Assembly: GCA_016936555.1 (NCBI GenBank)
Contig: JAFGXR010000100.1
Location: 1 to 64,000, forward strand
Reading direction: 5' to 3'
DNA from: Spirochaetales bacterium
GTDB taxonomy: Bacteria > Spirochaetota > Spirochaetia > DSM-2461
Length of the DNA: 64,000 nt
Part shown: piece by piece, positions 9,572-17,336 of the stretch
Position numbering within the stretch: the stretch's first letter is position 1
How the letters are laid out: the number at the start of each line of letters is the position of its first letter
Program-made: the position numbers and the translations under genes
Notes under the pieces: generated by a model
The model's database searches: none
What the model was told of the DNA's origin: nothing
Seen by the model: only the letters and a program-made list of their open reading frames with translations

Positions 9572-10599
9572 AACTGAACCCAGTTATCGTAATTTGCAGC
9601 AATTGTGTCAGAGTCGAGAAGAAGCGGTGTTTCGGCGTGAAAGGCGTAATCGAAAGACTGCGGAAGAGCCGTGCCCCCGGCCGCGGGAAACATGATATTC
9701 GCCATAGCCAGAGTTTTCTGAGAGGAATCGGCCAGCATGTGATCGATAAACTTTTCTGCCAGCTCTCTGTTTGATGACCCATTTACAATTCCCATCCCTT
9801 CGATATGCTCATAATTTCCATCATCGAATTTGAGAGCTTTGTAACGAGTTGTCCCTTCGTATTCAACATGATAAGCCGGCGAAGTCGAGTAGCTGAGGAC
9901 AAGAGGGGCCTCTTCTTCGAGAAAAAGCCCGTATCCGCTGCTCCACCCTTCGGTAATGGTGAGGATGGATGGTTTCAGTCTGTCCCAGTACGCCAGATAA
10001 TCATCTCCATAGACGGCAATGGTCCACAGGAGAAAGCCAAGTCCCGGTGTCGATGTTCTAGGATCCATAAGAATGAGAGAATCTCTGTACTGTTCTTCAG
10101 TCAGATCTTCCAGGGACTGAGGTAGATCTGACAGTTTTTCACTGTCATAGCAAATGGCGAAATAGCCGTAATCAAAGGGAAGAAGATTGTAGGAATCATC
10201 GAATAGAAGGTTTCCGTTTACCCTTTCCAGTTCCGGTGACCTGTAAGGCTCCAGAATCTTTTCCTCCAGCGCTTTTGCCAGAAGATTGTTATCCAATCCG
10301 ATGACGACATCGGCTCGGGGATTCTCTTTTTCCAGTATGATCTGCGACATGATTGTCACTCCGTCTCCCGGTGCATGGAGTTCAACTTCCACGCCGTATT
10401 TTTCCTCGAACTCCGCAATGATCGATGGACCGGCACCCCACTCCGAGGCAAAAGTGTCGTAGGAATAGACAACGAGCTTTTCAGGTTTTCTTTCTGAATT
10501 TTCCGCTGTTTCTGACTGCCCTTTGGCATAGAGAGTAATTGTAGCTGTTAATAGAATAAATATTAGAACAGCTCTTAAAGATACAAAGAATGATTTCAA
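9547..10599 (-). CDS. thiB: Thiamine/TPP-binding periplasmic protein
   Basis: A 350-residue solute-binding protein with a signal peptide (about residues 1-25). The mature part opens with the ThiB hallmark VYSYDTFASEWGAGPSI and continues with ADVVIGLDNN and the PFDYGYFAICYD segment, matching the TbpA/ThiB family that captures thiamine and its phosphates. Length fits the family (about 330 residues). It is the first gene of thiB-thiP-thiQ, and its leader carries a TPP riboswitch, which strongly supports the substrate. Uptake should be switched off when thiamine pyrophosphate is plentiful. Confidence 0.93.
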   Translation of the reverse strand: MKSFFVSLRAVLIFILLTATITLYAKGQSETAENSERKPEKLVVYSYDTFASEWGAGPSIIAEFEEKYGVEVELHAPGDGVTIMSQIILEKENPRADVVIGLDNNLLAKALEEKILEPYRSPELERVNGNLLFDDSYNLLPFDYGYFAICYDSEKLSDLPQSLEDLTEEQYRDSLILMDPRTSTPGLGFLLWTIAVYGDDYLAYWDRLKPSILTITEGWSSGYGLFLEEEAPLVLSYSTSPAYHVEYEGTTRYKALKFDDGNYEHIEGMGIVNGSSNRELAEKFIDHMLADSSQKTLAMANIMFPAAGGTALPQSFDYAFHAETPLLLDSDTIAANYDNWVQLWVESYGN

Positions 10600-10635
10600 A
10601 TTGAAATCTCCTTATCATTAATGCTGTCTCTGGTT

Positions 10636-10730
10636 GATATGTCTCCTGTCTCTCCCTTCGTCGGTATTATCCGCATCAGGTTCAACGGGTATAATCTCAG
10701 GTCTTGACAAGACCACCCCAGGACATGAGA
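10636..10730 (-). promoter_or_regulatory. TPP riboswitch (THI element) upstream of thiB
   Basis: Read on the minus strand, the leader contains the THI-box core in order: GGGGTG near 10718-10713, CTGAGA at about 10701-10696, then ACCCGTTGAACCTGATGCGG (10691-10672) and GATAATACCGACGAAGGGA. These match the conserved P2/P3/P4/P5 cores of the thiamine pyrophosphate aptamer, including the CUGAGA loop and the CCUGAU...GGAUAAU segment. The P1 helix can be formed by GTCCTG and CAGGAGAC. Only about 35 bases separate the aptamer from the thiB start, so control is likely at translation initiation. No long T tract follows the aptamer. Confidence 0.95.
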
Positions 10731-10769
10731 TCAAGGGTAGAGGATTATTAATTTATCGTCAAGAACGGA

Positions 10770-10798
10770 TTGACTTTTTTTGAGGCTCTCTGTATATT
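10770..10798 (+). promoter_or_regulatory. Strong promoter of the 5S rRNA gene
   Basis: TTGACT at 10770-10775 and TATATT at 10793-10798 are separated by exactly 17 bases, and the mature 5S starts about 9 bases after the -10 box. This shows that the 5S gene has its own promoter instead of depending on an rRNA operon. Confidence 0.8.
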
Positions 10799-10806
10799 CT
10801 CAAAGT

Positions 10807-10905
<99 letters not shown>

Positions 10906-10914
<9 letters not shown>

Positions 10915-10994
10915 CTTTTTTTATTTATAAATATTATTAATCCAATAATACTATTTTTTAGTATGCGACGACCCTTGGGCTAGTGTGGCTTGGC
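10906..10994 (+). repeat. Direct repeat copy 1: 5S tail plus AT-rich segment plus hairpin half
   Basis: Starting with the last ten bases of the 5S gene (CGTCGCCGGC), this 89-base segment recurs almost unchanged at 11035-11122. It continues through an AT-rich stretch that includes TTATAAATATTATTAATCC to the GC-rich GCGACGACCCTTGGGCTAG block. GGTCGTCGC at 10903-10911 is the exact complement of GCGACGACC at 10965-10973, so the 5S tail can fold onto the repeat. Confidence 0.8.
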
Positions 10995-11040
10995 GAAGCC
11001 AAACACACGATGGGAGTGAGCAAAGCGAACGGAACGTCGC
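10965..11040 (+). repeat. Hairpin-forming element inside the 5S-tail repeat
   Basis: GCGACG at 10965-10970 pairs with CGTCGC at 11035-11040. Inside lies a second stem-loop, GTGTG (10983-10987) with CACAC (11004-11008) and TTGGC (10990-10994) with GCCAA (10998-11002), closed by a GAA loop. The right arm contains GAGTGAGCAAAGCGAACGG. This has the look of a small REP/MITE-like or RNA element. There is no coding capacity. Confidence 0.6.
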
Positions 11041-11122
11041 CGGCTTTATTATTTATAAATATTATTAATCCAATAATACTATTTTTTAATATGCGACGAC
11101 CCTTGGGCTAGTGTGGCCTGGC
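11035..11122 (+). repeat. Direct repeat copy 2, truncated
   Basis: An 88-base near-identical copy of 10906-10994, offset by 128-129 bases. Differences are few (TTTATT for TTTTTTT, TAATATG for TAGTATG, GGCCTGGC for GGCTTGGC). Similarity stops just before the second half of the hairpin, so this copy lacks a closing arm. It begins with the 10-base 5S end but has no other 5S sequence. Confidence 0.8.
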
Positions 11123-11178
11123 ATATAAATAAATATGTATATTTGCCCTTTGTCTTTTTCCGGAGTCGTTTTCCCCCT

Positions 11179-11207
11179 TTGAAGTAAAATAGCAGCTGTG
11201 CTATGAT
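11179..11207 (+). promoter_or_regulatory. Promoter placing the transcript start at the yggS ATG
   Basis: TTGAAG at 11179-11184 and TATGAT at 11202-11207 are 17 bases apart, and TGTG precedes the -10. The ATG at 11215 begins 7 bases after the -10, where transcription should start. The alternative ATG at 11203 lies inside the -10 box and so is unlikely to be used. Confidence 0.6.
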
Positions 11208-11214
11208 TTGTCTC

Positions 11215-11907
11215 ATGAACAGTATCGCTCGGAATATTGAAACTATTCTCAGGGAAATTGAAATTGCCGCTAAATCCTGCGGTCGCAATCCCGATGAAAT
11301 ACAGCTTATGGCCGTGAGCAAAACCAAACCTCTGGAAATGCTTCTGGAAGCCTATAACGCAGGCATGCGGCTCTTCGGGGAAAACCGGGTTCATGAAGCT
11401 ATTGAAAAACGCCGGGAACTGCCCGATGATGCGGCTATTGAGTTAATCGGTCATCTTCAGAGCAATAAGGTCAAACAGGCTGTCGGTACTTTTTCCTGCA
11501 TCCAATCCGTCGATTCACTCAAACTCGCGGAAAAAATCAACATGAGGGCTGAGGAACTGGGCATTGTTCAGGATATTCTGCTGGAACTTAAAACTGCAGA
11601 CCAGGATGAGGCGAAAACCGGATTTGCCGATATAGATGACTTTTTTTCAGCATTGGAACAGATCATTCTGTTAAAGAATATCCGTATAAGGGGCATGATG
11701 ACTATTGCACCTTTTGTCAGAGATGAGGATCTGATCCGCAGCAGCTTCAGAACCTGCCGGGACACTTTCCTGAAAGCGGCGGAGAGATATGAGCTGAAAG
11801 ATTTTGATACTCTTTCCATGGGGATGTCCGGCGATTTTGCCATTGCCATCGAAGAAGGGGCCACGCTTGTTCGCATTGGCAGTTCAATATTCGGGACGCG
11901 ATTTTGA
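11215..11907 (+). CDS. yggS: YggS/PROSC-family PLP-binding protein
   Basis: A 230-residue cytoplasmic PLP homeostasis protein with an alanine-racemase-like TIM barrel. The PLP lysine sits in AVSKTKP (about residues 33-39). The GENRVHEA, HLIGHLQSNK-type (IELIGHLQSNKVK) and C-terminal SMGMSGDF and VRIGSSIFG motifs are all present. The family has no known catalytic reaction and instead buffers pyridoxal phosphate and affects amino-acid pools. I chose ATG 11215 over the in-frame ATG 11203 because the latter overlaps the -10 promoter element. No Shine-Dalgarno sequence is visible, in keeping with a leaderless mRNA. The stop overlaps the next gene (TTGA). Confidence 0.92.
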   Translation: MNSIARNIETILREIEIAAKSCGRNPDEIQLMAVSKTKPLEMLLEAYNAGMRLFGENRVHEAIEKRRELPDDAAIELIGHLQSNKVKQAVGTFSCIQSVDSLKLAEKINMRAEELGIVQDILLELKTADQDEAKTGFADIDDFFSALEQIILLKNIRIRGMMTIAPFVRDEDLIRSSFRTCRDTFLKAAERYELKDFDTLSMGMSGDFAIAIEEGATLVRIGSSIFGTRF

Positions 11908-12359
11908 AAAAACGTTTAGTTGCCATTCTGATAATAATCGCCTTTGCATCCTCAATTCTTACCGGTCAGGAAACGGAAATTCCCGCCCCCTACAAACCCG
12001 AAGAATTTCCCCGGTGGACCCTTGATCTGAGGCGGGCGGAAATAGTCACATTCGGATCTATACCTTTATCTTTTATGGTTACCGCGCTGGTATATGATTT
12101 GACCTATCTCGCTATAGATAATGTCAACTACAACGATGATCCGGATTTGTATGAAAGAGCTTCCTACGGTTCACACCGGACACAGGATGATATAACAAAT
12201 CTTTTACTGATTTCCGGCGGCGTCTCGTTAGCCATAGGTCTTGCGGATTTTATAATCAACAAAATCAAAGAGAAACGAGCCGACCGGAAAGAACAGGAAA
12301 TAAATGAACAGAGAAGAAATAACCGTATCTCTACCGCAGACGGTGAAACAGAGAATTGA
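11904..12359 (+). CDS. Membrane or exported hypothetical protein, 151 aa
   Basis: Starts with TTG at 11904 overlapping the yggS stop. The N-terminus (KKRLVAILIIIAFASSILTGQ) is a signal peptide or anchor. Two more hydrophobic stretches appear at about residues 50-70 and 95-115, followed by a very charged C-terminal tail (KIKEKRADRKEQEINEQRRN). No motif is recognised. The gene overlaps the start of the pseudouridine synthase by 56 bases in another frame. Both readings look genuine, because the downstream gene starts with a normal RluD N-terminus and this one has an export signal. Confidence 0.65.
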   Translation: MKKRLVAILIIIAFASSILTGQETEIPAPYKPEEFPRWTLDLRRAEIVTFGSIPLSFMVTALVYDLTYLAIDNVNYNDDPDLYERASYGSHRTQDDITNLLLISGGVSLAIGLADFIINKIKEKRADRKEQEINEQRRNNRISTADGETEN

Positions 12360-13224
12360 TCAGTATATCGCCGATTGCGAAATCCTGAGCAGGAGTCAGA
12401 TAAAAAGCAGAAACGCCCGGGTTTTTATCAGGGAAGCCGAGGTCAAATTGTCCCGCAAAGTATCCGATGGAGATGTCTTTGAGCTCCACTGGGACGATCC
12501 GGAAGCTCTTGATATCGAGCCTGAGGAAATGGATCTGCAGATTCTCTATGAGGATGAGAATGTCATTGTAATCAATAAAGAGCAGGGTGTCGTTGTTCAT
12601 CCGGCTAACGGAAATTACAGCGGAACGCTGGTTCAGGGGCTTTTATATCATATAAAAAACCTCGGGGAAAAATTCGACAATCAACTTGAACGGCCCGGGA
12701 TCGTACACCGGCTCGATAAAGACACTTCGGGAGTCCTTATCGCCGCAAAAAATCCCGATGTCCATGAATTTCTTTCGAAGCAGTTCCGGGATAAATCAAA
12801 TGAAAAATACTATCTGGCAATAGTCCGCGGTTATCCGCCGAAACGAAGAGGTCTAATTGAAACTTACCTCACGCGGCATCCGACTGACAGAAAGCGGTAT
12901 ATCGCCCATGAAAGTCAGGGGAAGTTTGCCAGTACGGAATACCGTGTCCTCAGAAGCTGGGACAAATATGCTTTAATGCTGCTCAAGCTCAATACGGGAC
13001 GGACTCACCAGCTCAGAGTTCATATGGTTCATATCGGCTGTCCCATAATGGGAGATCCCGTTTACGGCAGAAAAGATAACCTCTATCCCGATGCGACTCT
13101 GATGCTCCATGCCTGGAAACTGAAAATCAGACTGCCCGGCAACGATGAGGATAATTTGTTCAAAGCTCCCGTTCCCCTGCGCTTCAGGAAAATGCTGGGC
13201 AGGATCTCCCGTCAGGTCAAATAG
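12304..13224 (+). CDS. rluD: RluA-family 23S rRNA pseudouridine synthase (RluD type)
   Basis: A 306-residue enzyme that isomerises uridines in RNA, most likely 23S rRNA. An S4 RNA-binding domain occupies about residues 10-65. The catalytic domain carries HRLDKDTSG at residues 135-143, with Asp138 the nucleophile. It continues with EKYYLAIVRG, GRTHQLRVH and GDPVYG, all typical of RluC/RluD enzymes. The S4 domain and length favour RluD, but the exact target sites cannot be read. The ATG at 12304 lies inside the preceding gene. The stop overlaps the end of the converging metallo-hydrolase gene by 8 bases. Confidence 0.92.
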   Translation: MNREEITVSLPQTVKQRIDQYIADCEILSRSQIKSRNARVFIREAEVKLSRKVSDGDVFELHWDDPEALDIEPEEMDLQILYEDENVIVINKEQGVVVHPANGNYSGTLVQGLLYHIKNLGEKFDNQLERPGIVHRLDKDTSGVLIAAKNPDVHEFLSKQFRDKSNEKYYLAIVRGYPPKRRGLIETYLTRHPTDRKRYIAHESQGKFASTEYRVLRSWDKYALMLLKLNTGRTHQLRVHMVHIGCPIMGDPVYGRKDNLYPDATLMLHAWKLKIRLPGNDEDNLFKAPVPLRFRKMLGRISRQVK

Positions 13225-13798
13225 TCACATCCGCCGGTATAAACAGGTTTTCGTTTATTTCCCGTTCCGCCTGGATCGTCGAAGGCGGACCGTGTCCCGG
13301 CAGTACGACTATTTCGCCGTCGAGAGTCAGAAGCCTTTCCTGGATTTCCCGCTGCATGTTGTTGTGGGCATAGGCATTAATGGGATTTCCGAGATATCCC
13401 GATGTAAAAATGTCTCCGGTAAACAGGAGGTTTCCGATACGGAAAACAAGGCTGTCGGTGCTGTGTCCCTGAATCTCAAAAAATTCCACATCAAAACCGG
13501 AAATATTTATTTTTTCCCTGTCAGAAACCATTACGGTTCTTTGGTTCTGAACTTTTCCCACGGCAGCATATACCGACGCGTTATACACTTTTAATGTGGT
13601 GCTGACTCCTTTGGAGTGGCTCCCGTGCCCGTGAGTCAGTATAATGGACTCAATATTGTAATTATTCTTCTCAATCATATTGAGCAGAGGAACCTCAAAA
13701 CGTCCCGGATCGATAAGTATGGCATTCCCCCCTTTTTCCGGCCCGATGATATAAGTGTTGGCCCTTCCGGCATAGCCGTAAAACATCAGCAATCTCAT
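13217..13798 (-). CDS. Metallo-beta-lactamase-fold hydrolase (glyoxalase II-like)
   Basis: A 193-residue MBL-fold protein of the small GloB-like group. The metal-binding motif reads THGHGSH (residues 55-61) where the family consensus is THxHxDH, so the Asp that binds the second metal is replaced by Ser60. Later ligands look intact: GHSTDSLVF (His), FTGDIF (Asp) and LPGHGP (His). Substrate unknown; thioester hydrolysis such as S-lactoylglutathione is typical of the family, but the altered motif makes a different chemistry or one-metal site possible. The start overlaps the pentapeptide gene stop (ATGA), so the two are one leftward operon. Confidence 0.82.
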   Translation of the reverse strand: MRLLMFYGYAGRANTYIIGPEKGGNAILIDPGRFEVPLLNMIEKNNYNIESIILTHGHGSHSKGVSTTLKVYNASVYAAVGKVQNQRTVMVSDREKINISGFDVEFFEIQGHSTDSLVFRIGNLLFTGDIFTSGYLGNPINAYAHNNMQREIQERLLTLDGEIVVLPGHGPPSTIQAEREINENLFIPADVTI

Positions 13799-14388
13799 TT
13801 GTCTTCACCTTTGAAAAGAGCTTCCTCGATATTGGAGTATTTAAACTTGATCTGTTTACGGTCCGATCCGGTAAAGTCAGTCCGTTTTAAATTGCAGTCC
13901 ACGAAATCCAGGCGGATCAGGTTGGAATTGATGAAGCGGCTCAGGTAGAGGTCCGAATCGGAAAAATCCGTATCCATGATTTCACTGCCGTTAAAATTAC
14001 AATTTATGATTTCTGAGCCTTTGAAATCGATTCTGTTGATCCTGGCACCGGCGAAAACCGTATTTGTAAGATCACATCCGGTAAATAGAGTATCTTCGAT
14101 ATCGCAGTAATCGAAAAAAACGAGATTGAAACGAGTTCCGGAAAAATCGACATGATTAAAACTGCAGTGAGAAAAGCTGCAGTTTTCTATAATTTTGTTT
14201 TTAAGATCCGTTCCATCGAAATCGAGATAAGCGAAAGACCTGCCTCTGAAATCCCTGCGGGAAACCAGGTCCATCTCCATTTTGACTGTAACAGCTCGGG
14301 AATCACTGATATGTTCGGGACAGAAATCTTCTTCAGCCATACAAAGTGAATCGCAATTATCTTCTGAGCATCTCTTTAAATTGAACAT
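13795..14388 (-). CDS. Pentapeptide-repeat protein with N-terminal Cys cluster
   Basis: A 197-residue cytoplasmic protein. From about residue 45 on it is a run of pentapeptide repeats of the A(D/N)LxF kind (DFRGR SFAYL DFDGT DLKNK ... DFSDS DLYLS RFINS NLIRL), which should form a right-handed quadrilateral beta-helix. In front sits a small Cys-rich segment, C7-x4-C12-x3-C16-x6-C23-x2-H26, which looks like a zinc-binding knuckle. Some pentapeptide proteins mimic DNA and protect gyrase (Qnr/MfpA), but nothing here shows that role. Its stop overlaps the MBL hydrolase start, so the pair is co-expressed. Confidence 0.85.
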   Translation of the reverse strand: MFNLKRCSEDNCDSLCMAEEDFCPEHISDSRAVTVKMEMDLVSRRDFRGRSFAYLDFDGTDLKNKIIENCSFSHCSFNHVDFSGTRFNLVFFDYCDIEDTLFTGCDLTNTVFAGARINRIDFKGSEIINCNFNGSEIMDTDFSDSDLYLSRFINSNLIRLDFVDCNLKRTDFTGSDRKQIKFKYSNIEEALFKGEDK

Positions 14389-14445
14389 AATTAAACATTA
14401 ATCCCTAAGACTGTTCTCTATCAAGAACAATTTCACATCCTTCGA

Positions 14446-14474
14446 TTGATTGAGATCATGGAACATTGTAAAAT
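14446..14474 (+). promoter_or_regulatory. Promoter placing the transcript start at the murI ATG
   Basis: TTGATT at 14446-14451 and TAAAAT at 14469-14474 are separated by 17 bases. The ATG at 14482 lies 7 bases after the -10 box, the same geometry as at yggS, so the mRNA would be leaderless. Confidence 0.5.
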
Positions 14475-14481
14475 GATTTTA

Positions 14482-15282
14482 ATGAGTAATAGTGCACCCA
14501 TCGCCTTTATAGATTCGGGAATAGGTGGTCTTCCCTATCTCCAGTGGGTAAAAGAGCGGTTACCCTTTGAGAATTTTGTCTATCTCGCCGACAGGAAAAA
14601 CTTCCCCTATGGCGAGAAATCCAGTGATGAGATTGTGGAAATCGTTCTCCGCGCTGTCAAATCACTCCGGGCCGGATCCTATCCCAAAATGCTTGTTATC
14701 GCCTGTAATACGGCAACTGTTACATCTCTCGATGCCGTTCGGGCTGCTGTTGATTTTCCTGTAGTCGGTGTCGTTCCGGCCGTGAAACCCGCCGCCAGTT
14801 CAAGCCGGAATAAGCGGATCGGGGTCATGGCTACGAAAAGAACTATCGACGGATCATACCTCCAGAGGCTTATTGAAAACTTCGCACCGGATTGTCATGT
14901 GGAAAAAGTGGCGGCCAGCGGTGTCGTCAGTTTTGTGGAAAATGATTTTTTCATGGCTTCCGATGATCAGAAAATGGAAATCGTCGAAAACGCCGTCGAC
15001 CTGTTTTCCGGAGAAAAAGTCGATAAAGTCGTTCTCGGCTGCACCCATTTTATTTATCTCGATGAAATCCTCCGGAAAAGACTGGGAGAGGCGGTGGAGA
15101 TCATCGATTCCCGCGATGGTGTAGGGCGCCAGATTATCCATGTTCTGGAAAAGGAAAACCTTCTGTCCCGCGAAAAGAGAGAAGATATCTTCTATTGTTC
15201 GGCCGAATCGCCCGGTGATTCATACCGTCAGTTTGCCGCCATGTTCGGATTGTCATACGGCGGCGTTATGGAGGGGTTATGA
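14482..15282 (+). CDS. murI: Glutamate racemase
   Basis: A 266-residue cofactor-independent racemase that supplies D-glutamate for peptidoglycan. The FIDSGIGGL motif is at residues 9-17. The two catalytic cysteines are visible: Cys75 in IACNTATV and Cys187 in LGCTHF. LADRKNFPYG near residues 35-44 is also conserved. I place the start at ATG 14482; the in-frame upstream TTG 14446 and ATG 14458 lie within the putative promoter. No Shine-Dalgarno sequence precedes it. The stop overlaps the rsgA start (ATGA), so murI, rsgA and the downstream lipoprotein form one unit. Confidence 0.93.
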   Translation: MSNSAPIAFIDSGIGGLPYLQWVKERLPFENFVYLADRKNFPYGEKSSDEIVEIVLRAVKSLRAGSYPKMLVIACNTATVTSLDAVRAAVDFPVVGVVPAVKPAASSSRNKRIGVMATKRTIDGSYLQRLIENFAPDCHVEKVAASGVVSFVENDFFMASDDQKMEIVENAVDLFSGEKVDKVVLGCTHFIYLDEILRKRLGEAVEIIDSRDGVGRQIIHVLEKENLLSREKREDIFYCSAESPGDSYRQFAAMFGLSYGGVMEGL

Positions 15283-16190
15283 AAGGTACCGTCTTATTCG
15301 GAATGAACAATATATTCAAAATTGAGCCTGAAGGAGGAGGGGAGCCTCTGGAATGCCGGATCAAAGGGAAAATTCTGAAGGATTCCATCGGCGCCTACAA
15401 CCCTCTCGCCCCGGGAGATTTCGTCGAGTATGAGGCTGATGAAAACCATCCCGGAAAAGGAATGATTCTCTCCAGGCATGACCGCATGAATTACTTTTCC
15501 CGCTGGAACAAAAAGAGGAAAGCTCCACAGACTCTGGCAGCCAATCTCGATCTGCTTATCTGTGTCACCTCGCCTCAGTTGCCGCCTTTCAGGCCGCGCT
15601 TTATTGACCGGGCTCTTATTTCCGCCGAGAGAGGCGGTGTTCCGGTCATGATATTGATGAATAAAACAGACCAGGGAATCGACGAGGCCGTGAAGGACAG
15701 GCTGGATAATTTTTCCGGGCTGGGATTTGAAGTGAAATTCTGCTCTGCCAAATCGGGTGAGGGCATAAAAGAGCTGGAAGACCGGATAAGGGACCATCAG
15801 GTTGCATTTATAGGCCAGTCCGGAGTGGGGAAATCAACTATACTCAATATGATCGAACCTCAGGTGAATCAGCGGACCGCCGAAATCTCATCGAAGTATT
15901 CACGGGGCAAACACACCACCTGCTATTCCATACTTGTCGATAATTCCGCCGGAGGAACCATAATCGATACTCCAGGCGTCCGGGAACTCCTCCTCTATGA
16001 TATTGAAGAGATGGAGCTGCAGGAGTACTTCCCCGAAATGGAACCTTATTTCGGACAGTGTTCCTTCAACAGCTGCACCCATGTTCACGAACCGGGGTGC
16101 GCCGTGCTGGCAGCCCTGGATGAGAACAAAATTCATTACGACCGGTATGAAAGCTATCTGCGCATCATGGAAGAGTTGAAAAATGGCTAG
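15279..16190 (+). CDS. rsgA: Ribosome biogenesis GTPase RsgA (copy 1)
   Basis: A 303-residue circularly permuted GTPase acting in late 30S subunit maturation. An OB-fold domain occupies about residues 1-75. The G motifs then appear in permuted order: G4 NKTD at 128-131, G5 SAKSGEG at about 156-162, G1 GQSGVGKS at 179-186, G3 DTPGV near 222-226. The C-terminal zinc finger is C-x4-C-x-H-x5-C (CSFNSCTHVHEPGC). It is translationally coupled to murI. A second, divergent RsgA is encoded at 56854-57930. Confidence 0.95.
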   Translation: MKGTVLFGMNNIFKIEPEGGGEPLECRIKGKILKDSIGAYNPLAPGDFVEYEADENHPGKGMILSRHDRMNYFSRWNKKRKAPQTLAANLDLLICVTSPQLPPFRPRFIDRALISAERGGVPVMILMNKTDQGIDEAVKDRLDNFSGLGFEVKFCSAKSGEGIKELEDRIRDHQVAFIGQSGVGKSTILNMIEPQVNQRTAEISSKYSRGKHTTCYSILVDNSAGGTIIDTPGVRELLLYDIEEMELQEYFPEMEPYFGQCSFNSCTHVHEPGCAVLAALDENKIHYDRYESYLRIMEELKNG

Positions 16191-16791
16191 GATAGTGAAA
16201 AAAATATGTATTCTGGCTCTGATTATTATTCTGACATCCTGTCTGACTGTCGAAGCGACGATCGAATTATCCGATGAAGGGGGAGGGGAACTCCTCTACC
16301 GGGCTTCTGTCTCAACGCTGGCCGCTGATCTGGAGCAGATCGATCAGGCGAAAAACCTCATTCCCTTTCCCCTGCTGGAGGAAGCCGTCAATAGTGCTGC
16401 GGAACGTGCGGCCGGTGTTTCCCTGGCCGAGTGGGAGGTCAGCAGTGACGGGACCAGGTATTTTGTGGACAGCCGCGTCTCATTTGTCGATCTGGCCTCT
16501 CTTTCAGATTTTACCGGATTGAATCTCTCTATCGAACCATCGGGCAGTAACAGGATTCTCAGGATCTCGGTCTATGATTATAAGGAAGAAAAACCTGTCT
16601 CGAAATCGGTCATTGACATCGTCAATGAGAGTTTCGCCGATGATTATATTCAAATACGGATTACCATTCCCGGAAGCATCATCCGTGTAGAGGGAGCCAC
16701 TTTTACAGGGGCAACGGTAACATACCGCAAGACCATATCGGAACTCCTCTCTTCTCCTTCCGGAGTTCAGTTTACTGTGGAGTATCGCTGA
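16183..16791 (+). CDS. Lipoprotein of unknown function, 202 aa
   Basis: The N-terminus MARIVKKICILALIIILTSC ends in a good lipobox (LTSC, Cys20). The mature protein is therefore lipid-anchored on the periplasmic face or outer membrane. The remaining 180 residues are mixed alpha/beta with many Ser/Val/Ile strands and no recognised motif. The ATG lies 8 bases inside the 3' end of rsgA, so expression is probably coupled to it. Confidence 0.75.
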   Translation: MARIVKKICILALIIILTSCLTVEATIELSDEGGGELLYRASVSTLAADLEQIDQAKNLIPFPLLEEAVNSAAERAAGVSLAEWEVSSDGTRYFVDSRVSFVDLASLSDFTGLNLSIEPSGSNRILRISVYDYKEEKPVSKSVIDIVNESFADDYIQIRITIPGSIIRVEGATFTGATVTYRKTISELLSSPSGVQFTVEYR

Positions 16792-16792
16792 C

Positions 16793-17194
16793 ATGCTGAA
16801 GCACCCGAAACTTGTCGCCTGGGAGAAATCCATGAAAGCCATGTTTGATGAGATTGATGATTATCTTGAAGACCGGTACGGGAATCTCTATCCCCTTCAT
16901 CCCAACAGAATGCCCAGAGGCGAAACTTCAAATAAAGAATCGGACGGCCTGTTCAATGTCGGAGCTGCGTTCTCCGCCGGTTACGGATCAGAACTGGGCA
17001 GAGGGTATGTGATCGAAGTGCATATGTCCACTCTTTCCCATGTGCCCGATGAGATAAAGCAGATTGTCGAAAAGGAAACAGCGGAAATGGTTCGGGAGAA
17101 ATTAAAAGTCTTCTTTCCCGAAAGGGAGCTTGAAGTGGAAAAAGACGGAAATGTTTATAAGATTCATGGCGATTTGTCGCTGGGGACGCTATAG
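16793..17194 (+). CDS. Conserved-looking cytoplasmic protein, 133 aa
   Basis: ATG at 16793 follows the lipoprotein stop by one base. The product has no signal peptide or membrane segment. It carries a notable segment HPNRMPRGETSNKESDGLFN followed by a Gly-rich GAAFSAGYGSELGRGYVIEVH stretch and a Lys/Glu-rich helix. I do not recognise the family. As the last gene of the murI-rsgA-lipoprotein run it ends just before the V-ATPase promoter. Confidence 0.65.
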   Translation: MLKHPKLVAWEKSMKAMFDEIDDYLEDRYGNLYPLHPNRMPRGETSNKESDGLFNVGAAFSAGYGSELGRGYVIEVHMSTLSHVPDEIKQIVEKETAEMVREKLKVFFPERELEVEKDGNVYKIHGDLSLGTL

Positions 17195-17278
17195 AGGAGC
17201 ATTATATATAAAAAAACATATGTTTTGGTTGCAAAAAAACACACTTGGTTGTTTAATGTAGCTGTTGCAAATTCGCGA

Positions 17279-17307
17279 TTGAAATGTCGGAAGCTGTCAA
17301 TTAAACT
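17279..17307 (+). promoter_or_regulatory. Probable promoter of the V-ATPase region
   Basis: TTGAAA at 17279-17284 and TAAACT at 17302-17307 have a 17-base spacer. A very strong AAAAGGAGGG ribosome binding site at 17321-17330 precedes the ATG at 17337. The 142 bases between 17194 and 17337 hold no gene and are AT-rich. Confidence 0.5.
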
Positions 17308-17336
17308 TTTATATATGTGTAAAAGGAGGGCAGAAG

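Noticed and set aside
11035-11122. Second 5S rRNA gene
   Set aside because: Only the last ten bases match 5S; the conserved helix III and IV regions are missing.
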